Both the position numbers and the translations under genes were made by a program. The notes under the pieces were generated by a model that did no database searches, was not told where the DNA came from, and saw nothing but the letters and a program-made list of their open reading frames with translations. Source: Apostichopus japonicus (Eukaryota > Echinodermata > Holothuroidea > Aspidochirotida > Stichopodidae). From it: a stretch of 64,000 nt of DNA. Positions 48,701-57,878 of the stretch are shown piece after piece. The first letter of the stretch is position 1, and every line of letters starts with the position of its first letter. Location: NCBI RefSeq assembly GCF_037975245.1, contig NC_092571.1, positions 28,066,564 to 28,130,563 of the forward strand, in the 5' to 3' direction.

Positions 48701-51700
48701 TAGGCTAGGCTCAATTTATGTTGAATATATTGTAAGGAATGTCGGAATTTTAGATGAAAGTAATGCTGGGCGGGATTCACGATTTTTAAGACAGTGCTGG
48801 GCGGTAATTTTTAGTGCTGGGCGGGGCTGCCCAGTGCCGCCCAGCGTGGGCACATCCCTGTATATTTATAACATAATGTAACTAGTTGACCGATCCATTA
48901 TGATAACTACCTCTCCTGTTGGATTTTCAGGTTTCATTTCCACATTGACGGCAGATGTTGGTCGCAGGGCACGCCTGGCAGCAAGTTTTTGTCTCAATTT
49001 TTGGTCAGACAACTCTCTCTCTTGTTCCAATCTCTTTTCCATTGACTTCATCTCTTCGTGGTGCTGGTCCAGAAGCTCTCGGTATTTCTCAGATGAGATT
49101 TTATTTTTCTGACCAGCTATCTTCTGTTTCTCGGAAGTATTTTTGATGTCCATCATAAGTTGTAACTGCTTCAGTTCCTCTGGAGAGAAACATTTCTCTT
49201 GACTGCTTGCATGCTGCCCCTTTAACAAGAGAGTAAGGTGAAGGTAAGCTAACTCATTTTCCAAATTTAAATTAATATTCTATGATACAGTGGCACCTGA
49301 AGATATGCATAATACAGAGAAGCCAACTAGAGCATATGACTTTGTGTTGCTACTACTGATTATGATTATGATTATGATGATTATTATTATTATTATTATT
49401 ACTTGTTTCATCAAATAGTATAACAAGGTGAACAAGACAATAAACTGCAAACAAGTTTAAAATGTGAAAGCAAGTAAACTAAAGAAACCCTTTTGGGCTT
49501 AATCGAATAGAGTACTTTCATCAAAGAAAGTAGATAACCTTAACACCTACTAAAGAACTCCCACCCCCCCCCCAAAAAAATAGATAACCTTAACATAAGA
49601 CCTATAACACTACCCACCACCACCACCACCAACTCCCACTCCTTACAATGGATACAATCAATAAAGGCTTTCAGAGTAATTTTTCAGATGTTGCCTGAGC
49701 GAAGCCACAGAAGTATAAGTTTTCAAGTTGATTAGAAGATTGTTCCACAAAGAAGAGTGTTTATCCATGCTGACTGAAACACCATATGTACTCATTCATC
49801 CATTTTTCAAATATGTAGATTTCTTTACCATATTTTAAATTTAATTCACAACAACAAAGGTTTCACCCAAACCTGTAATAGGAAACACAACAGAGCTGAC
49901 ATTATTGTTCTAACCTTTGTTGTTTTCTTCCTCTGATTCAGTTTCGTCATAAGTTCCTGCCTCATCCTGTCTCTCTCTTCATCTAGTTGATTCTGCATCT
50001 CCTCCATCTCAGAGCGATGTCTGTCTATCATCCTCTGACAGTCCCCTGCAGACATCTTTGTCTTGGCATTCTTCAGGTCATCTTTAAATGATATTGCTTT
50101 CTGGTTCAAGGCTAGCTGGAGTTCCTTCACCTCATCTGCAGATAAATTCTGATCCCCGAGGAACAGAAAATGCAACAAAATATTAGAAACTGAAGCAAAA
50201 CGGTTTTGTAGAATGACTATTCCACAAAGAAGTATATGAAGAAAGATTTACGACCATATCTTAGGTTATAGGTTTCAGCAAACTGAATAAATACACCATT
50301 GCTATGAAACAAGTGGATAGTCATCCCCTATTAGTCATCTTTGCCAGTTAGCCATCTTTATAGTTAACTGTGCAGTGGTCATAAGTCACAGACTGTTGCA
50401 GTTCTGAGATATCCAACTCTGTTCGTGGGATGATACCAATTACCCATAATATCTTTAATATGAAAGGGTGATAGTTAGAAGCCATGCATTTCACCTAGCT
50501 CTGACCCCTTAGAGCAGAATAGTGATTCCACAAGCTTTGTTTATAAAGTTTGTTTGTCAAATTTGGGCTTAACTAGTCATTTTTCTATATTATTATATTA
50601 ATTCTCTTATCTTCATTTTATTTTTACATTTCCTTCAATCTTTGTAGATGAAGCAAGCAAGCAAACCAACCTCCTCTATTCCACTTTCTCTCATATTTCT
50701 GCGAGCAGCCAGTTTGTCCAACATCTCCTGCCTCTGTCTTTGTCTCTGTAGAGCCAGCTTTTCCTGCATCTGTCCAAGCTCCATCTTATGTTGGGCTATC
50801 AGTTTCTTATAATCGTCATCTGATGAAAGACCCTTTTTCTCCTTCAGCTCAATATCAAACTGTTTTTGCCTTTCTTGGAGTTCTGCTTCAAGCTCCTGTA
50901 ACTCCACAGCAGTCAGTGCCTGATATATAAAAAATACTTAATCACTTTCTCATTCTTTAAAACAACTGATCGATAGGTTATTACTTTACTAATAATCAAA
51001 TCAAATATCAATAAAAGAAAGAGAAAATATTAAATAAGAGAGCTTCCTAGTCTTTTTCAAACTACAGTAACTTTTCATCAACAAAATGGTTTTTGTCGGA
51101 TGAGCAAACCAGCTACTGACATAGCTGAATTTGGTATGATCACAGCTGGCAAACCTTCAATGCATCAAAAACATGGTTCAGGTACAGTGAACCATGGTTT
51201 CTACGAATGTTGAATGAATGGGTAAAGCTGGTGGATTCACCAACATTATGTAACAGTTTTTTAATCTAATATTCTCTTGCAAAACTAACAATTGGATGGA
51301 ATGTTTGGAGGAAAGTTCATGGATTAATATAGCATATTGACAAGGACTTTGTAAATTGACAATGAACAATACTCTAGAGATAATCAGGTGGGAAGGTGTC
51401 AGTCTGTGGGCAAACCATGCAACCCCTAAAAGGTTCAAAACCGTATAACCTGGGCCTGGAACCTTATTGCATAATTATTCAGAAATTATACCTCCCAAGA
51501 TATGCTCATTGACACCTACTTGAGAAAACACTGAATGTGGCTCACTGTAAATCAGGGTAATGACAATGAAATACCACCCACAAAATATATAGCAGACATT
51601 TCAATTTATATAATCTTGGCAACATCCGGTGTTTCATCCCAAAAACTGCTACAGTATGAGCATATAATATGAAGATGAAGATATCAAGTTCAACAAGCTG

Positions 51701-54700
51701 ATTGACAATATAATTGCTGTTTCATTACCTTCTCTGACTTCTTTCTTTTCCTGGCAGCTACTTTATCTAGAAAAGATCTTTTTTGAGTTCCCATCTGATG
51801 ATTCAACCGTTTCTCTAATAAAGCCACCTCCTCTTCATGCTGCTTCAAAAGCTTCTCATATTCCGCTTCCGAGAAGTTTTCTTTCCTTGATTCCACTTCT
51901 CTGTGGAACTTTGACACTTTTTTCTCAATTTCTTGGGTCACAGCAAGTTGGTCTGATGTTCTAAATTTGTCTTCTTCTTCCTTTTGAGAGTTTGCTCTCT
52001 GATATCAAGAAATGACAACAAAATAATCCTCAAGCGTGGAAATCACACTTCAGTCTCTAAGATTACTCCCAGAAGCACTTCAACTGAGAATGGCACCATC
52101 AATATGACAAACACAAATGAAATATCAAATTTTATCTATTCCGCTATTCTTAGTCTAGCAAAACAAAATGGAAAAATCAAAGAAAATCTGTGAAAGACAT
52201 GACTTACTCGCTACTTTAGCTTGGAACCTAATAACACATGTTACCTGTATGCATCTGATAAATTGTGAAATATGGATAGAATTTCCCTAGATTAAACATG
52301 ATTTGTAATACTCATAATGTAAACAGTATATTTTGCACTCAATGTAGTTATGAAGCGATAGTAAATAGAAACATAATAACATTTACTTAAATGTTATTAA
52401 TTCCCTCTAACAGAACTCACTCGTCTAAAGGCAGCCTTGCACAACCATGTGCTTAAGGTTTTCGAATCGCAATGTATCTCATTTGATATTCAGTTTTCTA
52501 GAAGTTATATATTTTTGTATGATGCCATATTTGTGACATGTTGCATACTTATTTCAGCTTGCCTGTCAGCTTTCTGCTATTCATTTTCTGATATACTTTA
52601 TATATCTGTTTGTAGAAACTGCCTTTGGAATATCTGAGGTATTGAACTACTGTATTTATATCATTATGATTATGTCTACTGAACTGATTGTGTTTATGCT
52701 TCCATATTTTGCCGCAAAGTGAACATTAAACAAAGCACAACCCCTCAACTTCCATATCTTCATTCTATACCTTATTACTTTAGGCAAAATTTCTTTAACA
52801 GGAATGTTCCAAGAACAACAGTGTACTACTGTACATTAACAACTATTTAGTGGCCAAATATGAAAGCATAAAGATAATCAGTTCAGTGGACATAATCATC
52901 ATGATATAAATAGTTCAATACCTCAGATATTCCAAAGGCAGTTTATTCAAACAGATATATAAACTATATCAGTAAATGAATAGCAGAAAACCGATTGGAA
53001 AATTATAGACGATGGAAAAGAGCAAAGAGATTTATGGTTTAATACAGGATTCGAACCAGTGACCTCTGGGTGAATAAATGACAAGGTAGTTAAGTTCCAC
53101 ATGAAGTATACACAGAAAGAGGATCACAGAAAATTGAGCAATCTACACAGAGCAATCTACAAATAGCAGAATATAAATTTGATATAAAGGGAAACTACCT
53201 ATCCATACTGTACACAGTGTACAGGACTGAACTCAATTTTACATTTACAGTTTAGTACAGCCTTAATACCGAGCCAAAACCACTGTTCTTTAAACAAGGA
53301 TGGACAAATACCATATTTTCTGCAAGGAGCTTCTCTTGCTCTTTCTTTTCAGCAATGCGAGCTGCTCTACGCTTCTTCCTCTCGGCTACTTTTGACCCAA
53401 GTTTTAGCTGATGTCTCTCTTTCTCTCTCTCTCGAAGGATTTCCATAAGTTCCATTTCTTGTCTATTGTAAAATGAAGAGAAAGCTAATTTATCAGTACT
53501 GTAGTTGTAAAAATTCTCTTCAGTTTGGTACAGCTATCAAAGGTCAAGTTTACCATTGGAAAAGGGAAAATATTTGTGAATAATCTGTACAGTTTTATCA
53601 TTCAAATGAATTCTTGACTAGTGCACTTCATTGCTGTAATGATAAGGATATCAAATATTTTCACCATATATGCAAAATAAAGAAAAGCCAACTAATGGGA
53701 AATTCGTCTGGAATGGATGATAATTTGTCAAGGCAATGAATGAAATGTAACAAAACTTTTGTCTTGAAAAGGAAAAAACCTTGTCTTGAATCCCAGATGA
53801 TGACATACTTGTGATTAGCTATCATTTGCTGATATTCCTGCTGGGATAGCTTTTCCTTCTTTTCTTTGATTGCCTGCTTAATCTTGACACGTCTTTCCTT
53901 TGCATCTTCCTTGGCGAGGGAGGGTGAGGGCGTCTTCGGATCAGATCCATCTAATGATGTAGCCACGTTCTCCCAGTCTTCGTCGTCACTGTAAACAACA
54001 CCAGATATCTATAGAGAGAAGAGGAGGAATAATGAGGGTCATATGAAATCAGCTGGGAACGACTTGACTCGACCTTAGGATGAAGTCAAGTTCGACTTTT
54101 ATGAAAAGCTGAGTGTGAACAGAACTTCCTCCCTGACATAATTTCAAATATTACACTCACCTGTCTCTGAAGAGGAATGTGCAGGGGACTGCTCTCCGGA
54201 GTAAAGTTGATGTCATCATTATCATCGCCGACAGTCTCAATGTTGGTCACTGTTAGGGATGCAGCTTCCTGGAGATAACTCTGGAAATCACTGTTGGGAG
54301 CATCAAATGTCTACAATAGAAGGAAAAGAAATTCACTTTTTAACAGTGATAAAAATTGTCAAAAATCCTTAAATTTACCATGCCAATGTCCAGCAAAACT
54401 AGCCAATTGTATAGCCATAGGTCCGTAACACTTTGTTCTACTATTGAATTTGAGTCCTGCCTACTGTACTTGGTTTTAGTCACAGTGATGCATAGCACAT
54501 GACCAGGGGGGTAAGGAAGATTCCAAAAAGTAGGGGGGGGGGCACAACATCAGAGGGGCACTTTCTCATTCCACCACCACCAATGATTATGCTATAAACC
54601 GATACACACCGGCAATATCACTTAAATATGATGTGTTAGTATGCTACCAATACCATTTATTGAGAATTGAGATTAATTGTTTATTGTTAACCATGCTACA

Positions 54701-55939
54701 AAAAGACTGTACAAGACTAAAACTAAATAATTCAAACACAATATTAAAATAAACAAAGGCTTAAGATATCCAAAAGACAGTTCTTCATCAAAGGGGCACA
54801 TTTTATTTGCCAGTAGGGCACATTGCCCCAGTGCCCCCCTCCGGCTCCTACCCCCTGGCACTGACATATTTACTGCCATTCCCATGTAACATTTCCATCG
54901 AAATTGGTTATCTACAGACCAATTTTTATAAGGTTTTTCTTTTTCCAACTATATAGTAATTGTTTCTACACTGTAGAGACTGCTCCTCTAATGCAGAGAG
55001 TGAATTAAAATAATTTTACTAAAATTACCTTTGAAACAATAAATGTCATTCTGCCATGCTTGTGTGAATATGAATAACTAGTTGTGTGTGTCACTTACAA
55101 AATAGTTTGCACAATGTGCCTTGTATGCACAAAAGATACAATTATTGGCGTATGTCTTGGGAGTAATTCTGCTTGATGCTGAAAGTTTTCATTTAATCTA
55201 CCATTTCATTCAAATTCAAATCTTTAGCTTTTGTATCTATAATAATATAAAAAGAATTATAATGATCAGCAGTTATTTTTATGTTGCTTAAGTGATGGAT
55301 TACACCTTACACGTCGGGCAGCTTTACAATTCAACATTTTAACTCAAATTTGGAATCTTTTCAATTTAAAAAGTCATTTCAGATGGGAAAAACCGTAGAC
55401 TGCTCTACAATGAAAAACCCACCTTACTATGATCCCGCCAAGGTATCGAACCCGGAAACTCCCTGATTGCTAAGCCTCATGCCTTAAAATGCCAAATAAC
55501 TCAGCCCCCATATTGACACTCAGGAAAAATTATCATTTTAGTAGAACTAAAGACACAAAATGTAAACACAAGTAAATAAGGTTAACTTCTACCAAATATT
55601 TATCATTGTATGTTCCATTATGCCCTCCCAAGCAATCAAATAATTTACATTTCTCATTTGTAGACACAGAATTTCACTCTCAGAATAATTTCCTTGAGTT
55701 GTCAATTATTGACTAACCCCAATATCTTGGTTTCCGATCTTGACTTTGTATTTACTTGGTGCTACTTCTGTAAGCTTGGCTGCTCCCAAAGCTGATGATC
55801 TATCAAAACCGCTAGCAATGTGACCCTTGACCTTTACTGGTTGGGACTGTCCAGGTACTACAATTTCAGCAACCACAGCAGTGCTACTGGGATGCTTGGT
55901 TTGGGAAGGTCGTTGCTTCTTTGAAGCACCAGACCCCAT
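35342..55939 (-). CDS. Myristoylated, repeat-bearing KY/hillarin-type pseudo-transglutaminase (~1,599 aa, 15 coding exons)
   Basis: Rebuilt exons, high to low: 55939-55718, 54310-54161, 54008-53809, 53462-53312, 51998-51729, 50919-50671, 50148-49915, 49219-48911, 48045-47788, 47511-47230, 45839-45555, 44083-43730, 42631-42437, 37799-37564, 36746-35342. All have AG/GT borders and compatible phases, mostly phase 0, and concatenate without a stop. Domains: MGSGASKKQ, a strong N-myristoylation motif (1-9); acidic linker (~75-140); nine ~56-residue charged repeats (~170-960); acidic linker (~960-1010); KY/hillarin transglutaminase-like domain (~1040-1190) with His1165 (HTWNAV) and Asp1180 (LDCNWG) but Met1120 at the expected catalytic Cys; two beta-rich modules each opening with W-G-P. 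KY and hillarin proteins are cytoskeleton-associated; here a membrane-tethered scaffold is the likely role. Internal phase-0 exons could be skipped, so the true transcript may differ. Function inferred, architecture seen. Confidence 0.8.
37564..37799 (-). other. KY domain exon 14, with Met at the catalytic Cys position
   Basis: Acceptor TTCTTTGTAG, donor CAG|GTGAGC, 236 bp. It encodes LTSIGITELEKARLIFRWIT (family helix L-x-K-A-R-x-I-x-x-W-I-T), then DDTPLGVLKG and YQKMITFSTLFMRMC. In the family consensus the last part reads C-x-G-Y-A-x-L-F-x-x-L-C; here the first Cys aligns with the Met encoded at 37,601-37,599. Confidence 0.75.
39713..40537 (-). CDS. Alternative terminal exon: acidic region plus a tenth repeat, then stop
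   Basis: It lies between exons 13 and 14 of the KY gene. The acceptor ATAAATAG|GGT opens a phase-0 frame that would follow exon 13 directly. It encodes 274 residues: a charged, probably disordered region (RDRTQRDASIDEDDNRKC, DSEDEEMFVREKP), then EEPLGGDGTVLTQQEITHLE, then a tenth repeat (DEELDLMLLEHCQNV) clearly derived from exon 12's NEELDLMISEHRRNM, and a TAA stop. Splicing to it would give a ~1,327-residue protein with no KY domain. No canonical poly(A) signal is visible within ~200 bp. A weak in-frame donor (GAT|GTCAGT) before the stop could make it an internal exon, but that would interrupt the D-x-H-A entry to the KY domain. Expression unproven. Confidence 0.6.
   Translation of the reverse strand, partial: GADTPHLVNDYPERRETSGGRDRTQRDASIDEDDNRKCRGESQDSEDEEMFVREKPMHKGNGYSQSSVVGATPATFLQEGESVMRSRYPKTKENEESEARDDFIPSHESDMNMNYYQTRDKEKTAVMMEDTDLDLKDYEQAIFAILEDEEAGRLGSDEDTLADVEEPLGGDGTVLTQQEITHLEEDLEVYNLTITASLKEEWKISPDEELDLMLLEHCQNVSVMRKRVHEEKMKLEMQKTWEAKKEECAILIKFADVSLDCDIVKFARLSYQKE
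42437..42631 (-). other. KY gene exon 13, linker into the KY domain
   Basis: Acceptor TTTAATGCAG, donor AGA|GTAAGT, 65 codons in phase 0/0. It ends DPSIFRELDAHAIR; the D-x-H-A motif is the usual entry to KY/hillarin transglutaminase-like domains, which supports direct splicing to exon 14. Confidence 0.75.
42888..43178 (-). pseudogene. LINE reverse-transcriptase C-terminal tail in an intron
   Basis: The frame contains DPTHPLFEHYIYNRSGLRLC and RYSFVPNSIHIFNS. The pattern H-P-L-...-S-G-x-R-L-...-R-x-S-F-x-P-x-x-I-x-x-x-N-S is the C-terminal signature of many non-LTR reverse transcriptases. There is no upstream RT core, so it is a 5'-truncated copy inside the KY gene intron. Confidence 0.65.
43730..44083 (-). 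other. KY gene exon 12, repeat 9
   Basis: Acceptor TTATTTGCAG, donor GAG|GTAAGA, 118 codons in phase 0/0. Repeat core VFSNEELDLMISEHRRNMES, ending MRRKLAMRQAQ, then an acidic tail EVSSSEDEDE. The long plus-strand frame over this exon (43,361-43,984) is its shadow. Confidence 0.8.
44438..44906. mobile_element. CATAGGCGTAGGAGCC-family MITE, most complete copy (469 bp)
   Basis: Ends CATAGGAGTAGGAGGC and GGCTCCTGCGCCTATG are inverted. The flanks GGCATCAT (44,430-44,437) and GGCATCGT (44,907-44,914) are an 8-bp TSD with one mismatch. The interior has a direct duplication of a ~90-bp block (ATGGTGAGAATTTTT, GGGCACCTACTGAAAGAAGA) and G/C-runs at both ends. It lies in a KY gene intron and has no coding capacity. 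Confidence 0.8.
45160..45235 (-). mobile_element. tRNA-like SINE head
   Basis: On the minus strand, AGCCATGGTTAACGCTGGTG (A-box-like), CTTTCAATCATAAG (anticodon-arm-like) and CCCGAGTTTGAGTCACTCC (box-B-like) occur in tRNA order, but stems are imperfect. Intronic. Confidence 0.5.
45555..45839 (-). other. KY gene exon 11, repeat 8
   Basis: Acceptor TCTCGTAG, donor CTG|GTAAGC, 95 codons in phase 0/0. It starts acidic (DNDGNRLEEDEIEQVEKEIN); repeat core QISQAEINKLMEEHARNMED, ending REKRAARKLK. Confidence 0.8.
46312..46385 (-). mobile_element. tRNA-like SINE head
   Basis: On the minus strand, GTTGGTTGAGCGCAGAACTT, GTAAACCAGAGGTC, then box-B-like TCTGGATCAAATCC. The tRNA-like order is preserved, stems are degenerate. 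Intronic. Confidence 0.5.
47230..47511 (-). other. KY gene exon 10, repeat 7
   Basis: Acceptor TTTGCAAAG, donor CTT|GTAAGT, 94 codons in phase 0/0. Repeat core QLSDEEYRRLVEQHQQEMQD, ending FQDKLDERRRRRRG; shares LKLSQDRQ/LRLSQERQ and QHFQDKL with repeat 6. Confidence 0.8.
47788..48045 (-). other. KY gene exon 9, repeat 6
   Basis: Acceptor TTCTGTAG, donor GAC|GTAAGT, 86 codons in phase 0/0. Repeat core KMSDADYRRLLAQHRKEIET, ending FQDKLAERRKRRG. It is closest to repeat 7, suggesting a recent tandem exon duplication. Confidence 0.8.
48423..48860. mobile_element. MITE with CAGGGATGTGCCCAGG ends (438 bp)
   Basis: CAGGGATGTGCCCAGGAT at the left and GCGTGGGCACATCCCTG at the right are inverted repeats. 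Only TATATT (6 bp) is shared by the flanks. It carries the GGGGGAGGGGTCTAAGG hairpin half and two GTGCTGGGCGG motifs. Intronic. Confidence 0.75.
48911..49219 (-). other. KY gene exon 8, repeat 5
   Basis: Acceptor TTGTTAAAG, donor GAG|GTAGTT, 103 codons in phase 0/0. Repeat core KISSEKYRELLDQHHEEMKS, ending LRQKLAARRALRP, with a non-helical tail PTSAVNVEMKPENP. Confidence 0.8.
49358..49401. repeat. (ATT/ATG)n microsatellite
   Basis: TGATTATGATTATGATTATG merges into a pure TTA run to 49,401. Confidence 0.9.
49915..50148 (-). other. KY gene exon 7, repeat 4
   Basis: Acceptor GGGGATCAG, donor AAG|GTTAGA, 78 codons in phase 0/0. Repeat core KMSAGDCQRMIDRHRSEMEE, ending LMTKLNQRKK. Confidence 0.8.
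50671..50919 (-). other. KY gene exon 6, repeat 3
   Basis: Acceptor TATATCAG, donor GAG|GTTGGT, 83 codons in phase 0/0. Repeat core LSSDDDYKKLIAQHKMELGQ, ending MLDKLAARRNMRE. Confidence 0.8.
51729..51998 (-). other. KY gene exon 5, repeat 2
   Basis: Acceptor TTGATATCAG, donor AAG|GTAATG, 90 codons in phase 0/0. Repeat core NFSEAEYEKLLKQHEEEVAL, ending FLDKVAARKRKK. Confidence 0.8.
53038..53100 (-). mobile_element. tRNA-like SINE fragment
   Basis: The minus strand has ACTTAACTACCTTGTCATTT, CACCCAGAGGTCACTGGTTC and GAATCCTGTATT: a box B (GGTTCGAATCC) with a tRNA-like arm ahead of it. Intronic; too degenerate for a functional tRNA. Confidence 0.45.
53312..53462 (-). other. KY gene exon 4, second half of repeat 1
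   Basis: Acceptor TTTTACAATAG, donor ATG|GTATTT. It completes the split Lys codon and reads QEMELMEILREREKERHQLK to the basic VAERKKRRAAR, ending in phase 0. Confidence 0.75.
53809..54008 (-). other. KY gene exon 3, linker and first half of repeat 1
   Basis: Acceptor TCTATAG, donor CACAA|GTATGT. It encodes VVYSDDEDWENVATSLDG then the helical IKEKKEKLSQQEYQQMIANH. The exon breaks (phase 2) just after the conserved His of repeat 1. Confidence 0.75.
54161..54310 (-). other. KY gene exon 2, acidic linker
   Basis: Acceptor CTATTGTAG, donor CAG|GTGAGT, 50 codons in phase 0/0. It encodes TFDAPNSDFQSYLQEAAS and an Asp/Asn-rich stretch (VGDDNDDIN), probably disordered. Confidence 0.7.
54504..54857. 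mobile_element. MITE with CAGGGGGGTAAGGAAG ends (354 bp)
   Basis: Left CAGGGGGGTAAGGAAG and right CGGCTCCTACCCCCTG are imperfect inverted repeats, with G-runs and GGGGCACTTT/GGGGCACATT motifs near the ends, as in the 7,358 and 57,879 family. Flanks GCACATGAC and GCACTGAC may be a decayed TSD. Intronic. Confidence 0.6.
55312..55360. repeat. ~50-bp block shared with 19,354-19,405
   Basis: CACGTCGGGCAGCTTTACAA then TTCAACATTTTAACTCAAAT matches 19,354 onward with few changes, in the same orientation. Here it sits about 80 bp from the tRNA-like SINE head at 55,430-55,500, so it may be that SINE's body or tail. Confidence 0.6.
55430..55500 (-). mobile_element. tRNA-like SINE head
   Basis: The minus strand reads AAGGCATGAGGCTTAGCAAT then CAGGGAGTTTCCGGGTTCGA and TACCTTGGCGGG: A-box remnant, anticodon-like arm and box B GGTTCGATACC. 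Intronic. Confidence 0.5.
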
Positions 55940-56024
55940 GCTGCTGTTACGTTTCTCAAAGTCTCTGTAGATATCATTTTCCTTCCATCAGTGGTTCATG
56001 AATGCCTCCACACTTTGGACCAGG
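55718..56024 (-). other. Exon with start codon, N-myristoylation signal
   Basis: The acceptor TTTTACAG precedes 56,024 and the donor GGG|GTTAGT follows 55,718. The ATG at 55,939 sits in a good context (AGCAGCATGG) and encodes MGSGASKKQRPS, with Gly2, Ser6, Lys7 and Lys8. The acceptor upstream implies at least one non-coding 5' exon; a possible donor CAAG|GTAACT lies near 56,993. Coding part 74 residues, exon ends in phase 0. Confidence 0.75.
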
Positions 56025-56451
56025 CTGTAAAACAAAAAATTATATATCTTGAAGGAAATTGTTGACTACATCAGGACTTCATATTCATTTCAATGTGTCC
56101 AGTCAATTATTGAAAAGTGGAATGGGTTCTTTTTCAAGGTAAAGGGGTAATATCATATGTGCTACTGCAATGCCTACAGGTTTGTACAGCATACATGTGA
56201 TTCTTTTATGACACAGATTGTGAAAATGTTTTCGAGCTTTGTAAGCCTTTGTATTACTGTAAATGTTCATTGGAATTACATTTCATGGATAGACCACTGG
56301 TACAAAATGGATATGCTAAGTAATGAAGCCACTGAGAAACTAGCTTGCACATGTTATAAACCACAAGACTTAAGGATAAATCTGACTCCTGGGACAAAAC
56401 TTGGACTTAAACATATTATGAAAAATATAAAGATCGGAAGTTCATGTGGCC

Positions 56452-56747
56452 CAGGCTTTTAGCCAAGGGTGGGGGGGGGAGAAGGGGGCAGCCGCCCCCC
56501 CCCCCTTGAGCATATTAAATAAAATATGTAATGGTTTTATGATATCGCTAGTATTTTCAAAAGAGAAAATGCTAAGATGCAACTGACAAGGCCTGGGAAG
56601 TGCCATTTCCAGCGATCTGGGAGGCATTTTCAGCCAAAATTTTCTTGTACGCTTCGCGCCAACCATGGTGGCGCTACGCTTAGATAGTTTGCAATGCCAA
56701 ATTTACAGTTTCGCCCCTCCCTTGGCAAATTCCTGGCTACGCGCCTG
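56452..56747. mobile_element. hAT-like MITE (296 bp) with perfect 8-bp TSD ATGTGGCC
   Basis: Ends CAGGCTTTTAGCCA and CCTGGCTACGCGCCTG are imperfect inverted repeats; ATGTGGCC is duplicated at 56,444-56,451 and 56,748-56,755. It contains G- and C-runs and the module CGCGCCAACCATGGTGGCGC shared with 7,065-7,175 and 58,028-58,171. It lies upstream of the KY gene's first coding exon. Confidence 0.9.
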
Positions 56748-56755
56748 ATGTGGCC

Positions 56756-57630
56756 TAAGCGTATTGTGACTCATTTGCTATGTTGATATAACCAATCACA
56801 TGTGACCATCTTTACATTTTATCATAATGTATACAAATTTCATGTTTTCAATATATGGGTCTGTGAGCTACATTAAAAATAGGCGATTGTATTGACAAAT
56901 TTTCACAGACCCCCCCAAAGTTACGTTGCTACGCTCTATCACCTGGGCCTACATATAATTAACATTGGGCCGAGGCTAGGTTTAAGTTACCTTGCACGAA
57001 TTGATTGCTCTCAATCTCTGTATCTCTGACTGTAAATGAGCGCCCAAACTTCAAAAGAATATAATGACACACAACACAGTCATTATCAATTAATTTCTGT
57101 GCTGACCAAACACATTCACCCCGTTATCGCGCAATAACCATTAGTCACTCTGGGCATGTTTGTCATGGCTTGTATAAATTGACGCTTGTTCATCAGTACG
57201 CGAAAGTTAACTTAAACGTAAGATCACTGTTAATTATACGTAGGACTAAGTTATTATGTAGCATACAATTGGTAGTATGACTCAGAGTAGCCCCCGAGTA
57301 TTATTTCCACGACACTGACGTAAATGCTATATACTAAGTCCTAAATAGTAGTAAGATTAAGCCTAACGTAAGCCTATTGTTACATTTTCACTGGCCCATT
57401 GCAGTCATTGGTAGCTGAATTGAATAAAAATAGCCTACGCAAGAATATTTTTTAAACAGCACACTAATTTTAGGGCTTTTAGTTACTAACTTGGTATCTA
57501 CAATGTACAAAAACAGGTCTCGAAACATATCCGTTGAAGTTAATGCAAACTAGCCCTGAACATGTGAACGAATATCATGGTCCTTTGTGAGGTTTGAAAA
57601 CGTATCCATGGTGACCAAATTGTAAGGTAC
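56756..57630. other. Upstream region of the KY gene
   Basis: No reading frame of note. It probably contains the non-coding first exon and promoter of the KY gene (possible donor CAAG|GTAACT on the minus strand near 56,993), but I see no clear core promoter element. Confidence 0.35.
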
Positions 57631-57878
57631 ATGTTTACATTGAGGTAAATGAATCTGGAGGATTCTGGTCAATTGGGTGCGCGCGTACCATGTATGGAGG
57701 GTCATGTGATGTTTTCCAGGGTGGTACCAAACTGATATTTCTCTGTAGCAGTTCGAGAATAGTGTTAGTGACTTCGTAAAGATTTGCACCAAGACGGATC
57801 GGACATGGGAACTAACGGCATAAGGAGGTACTGGTACTTCAGGCCTACGAAATAGTGCTAATATGGTAACGTTCAACC

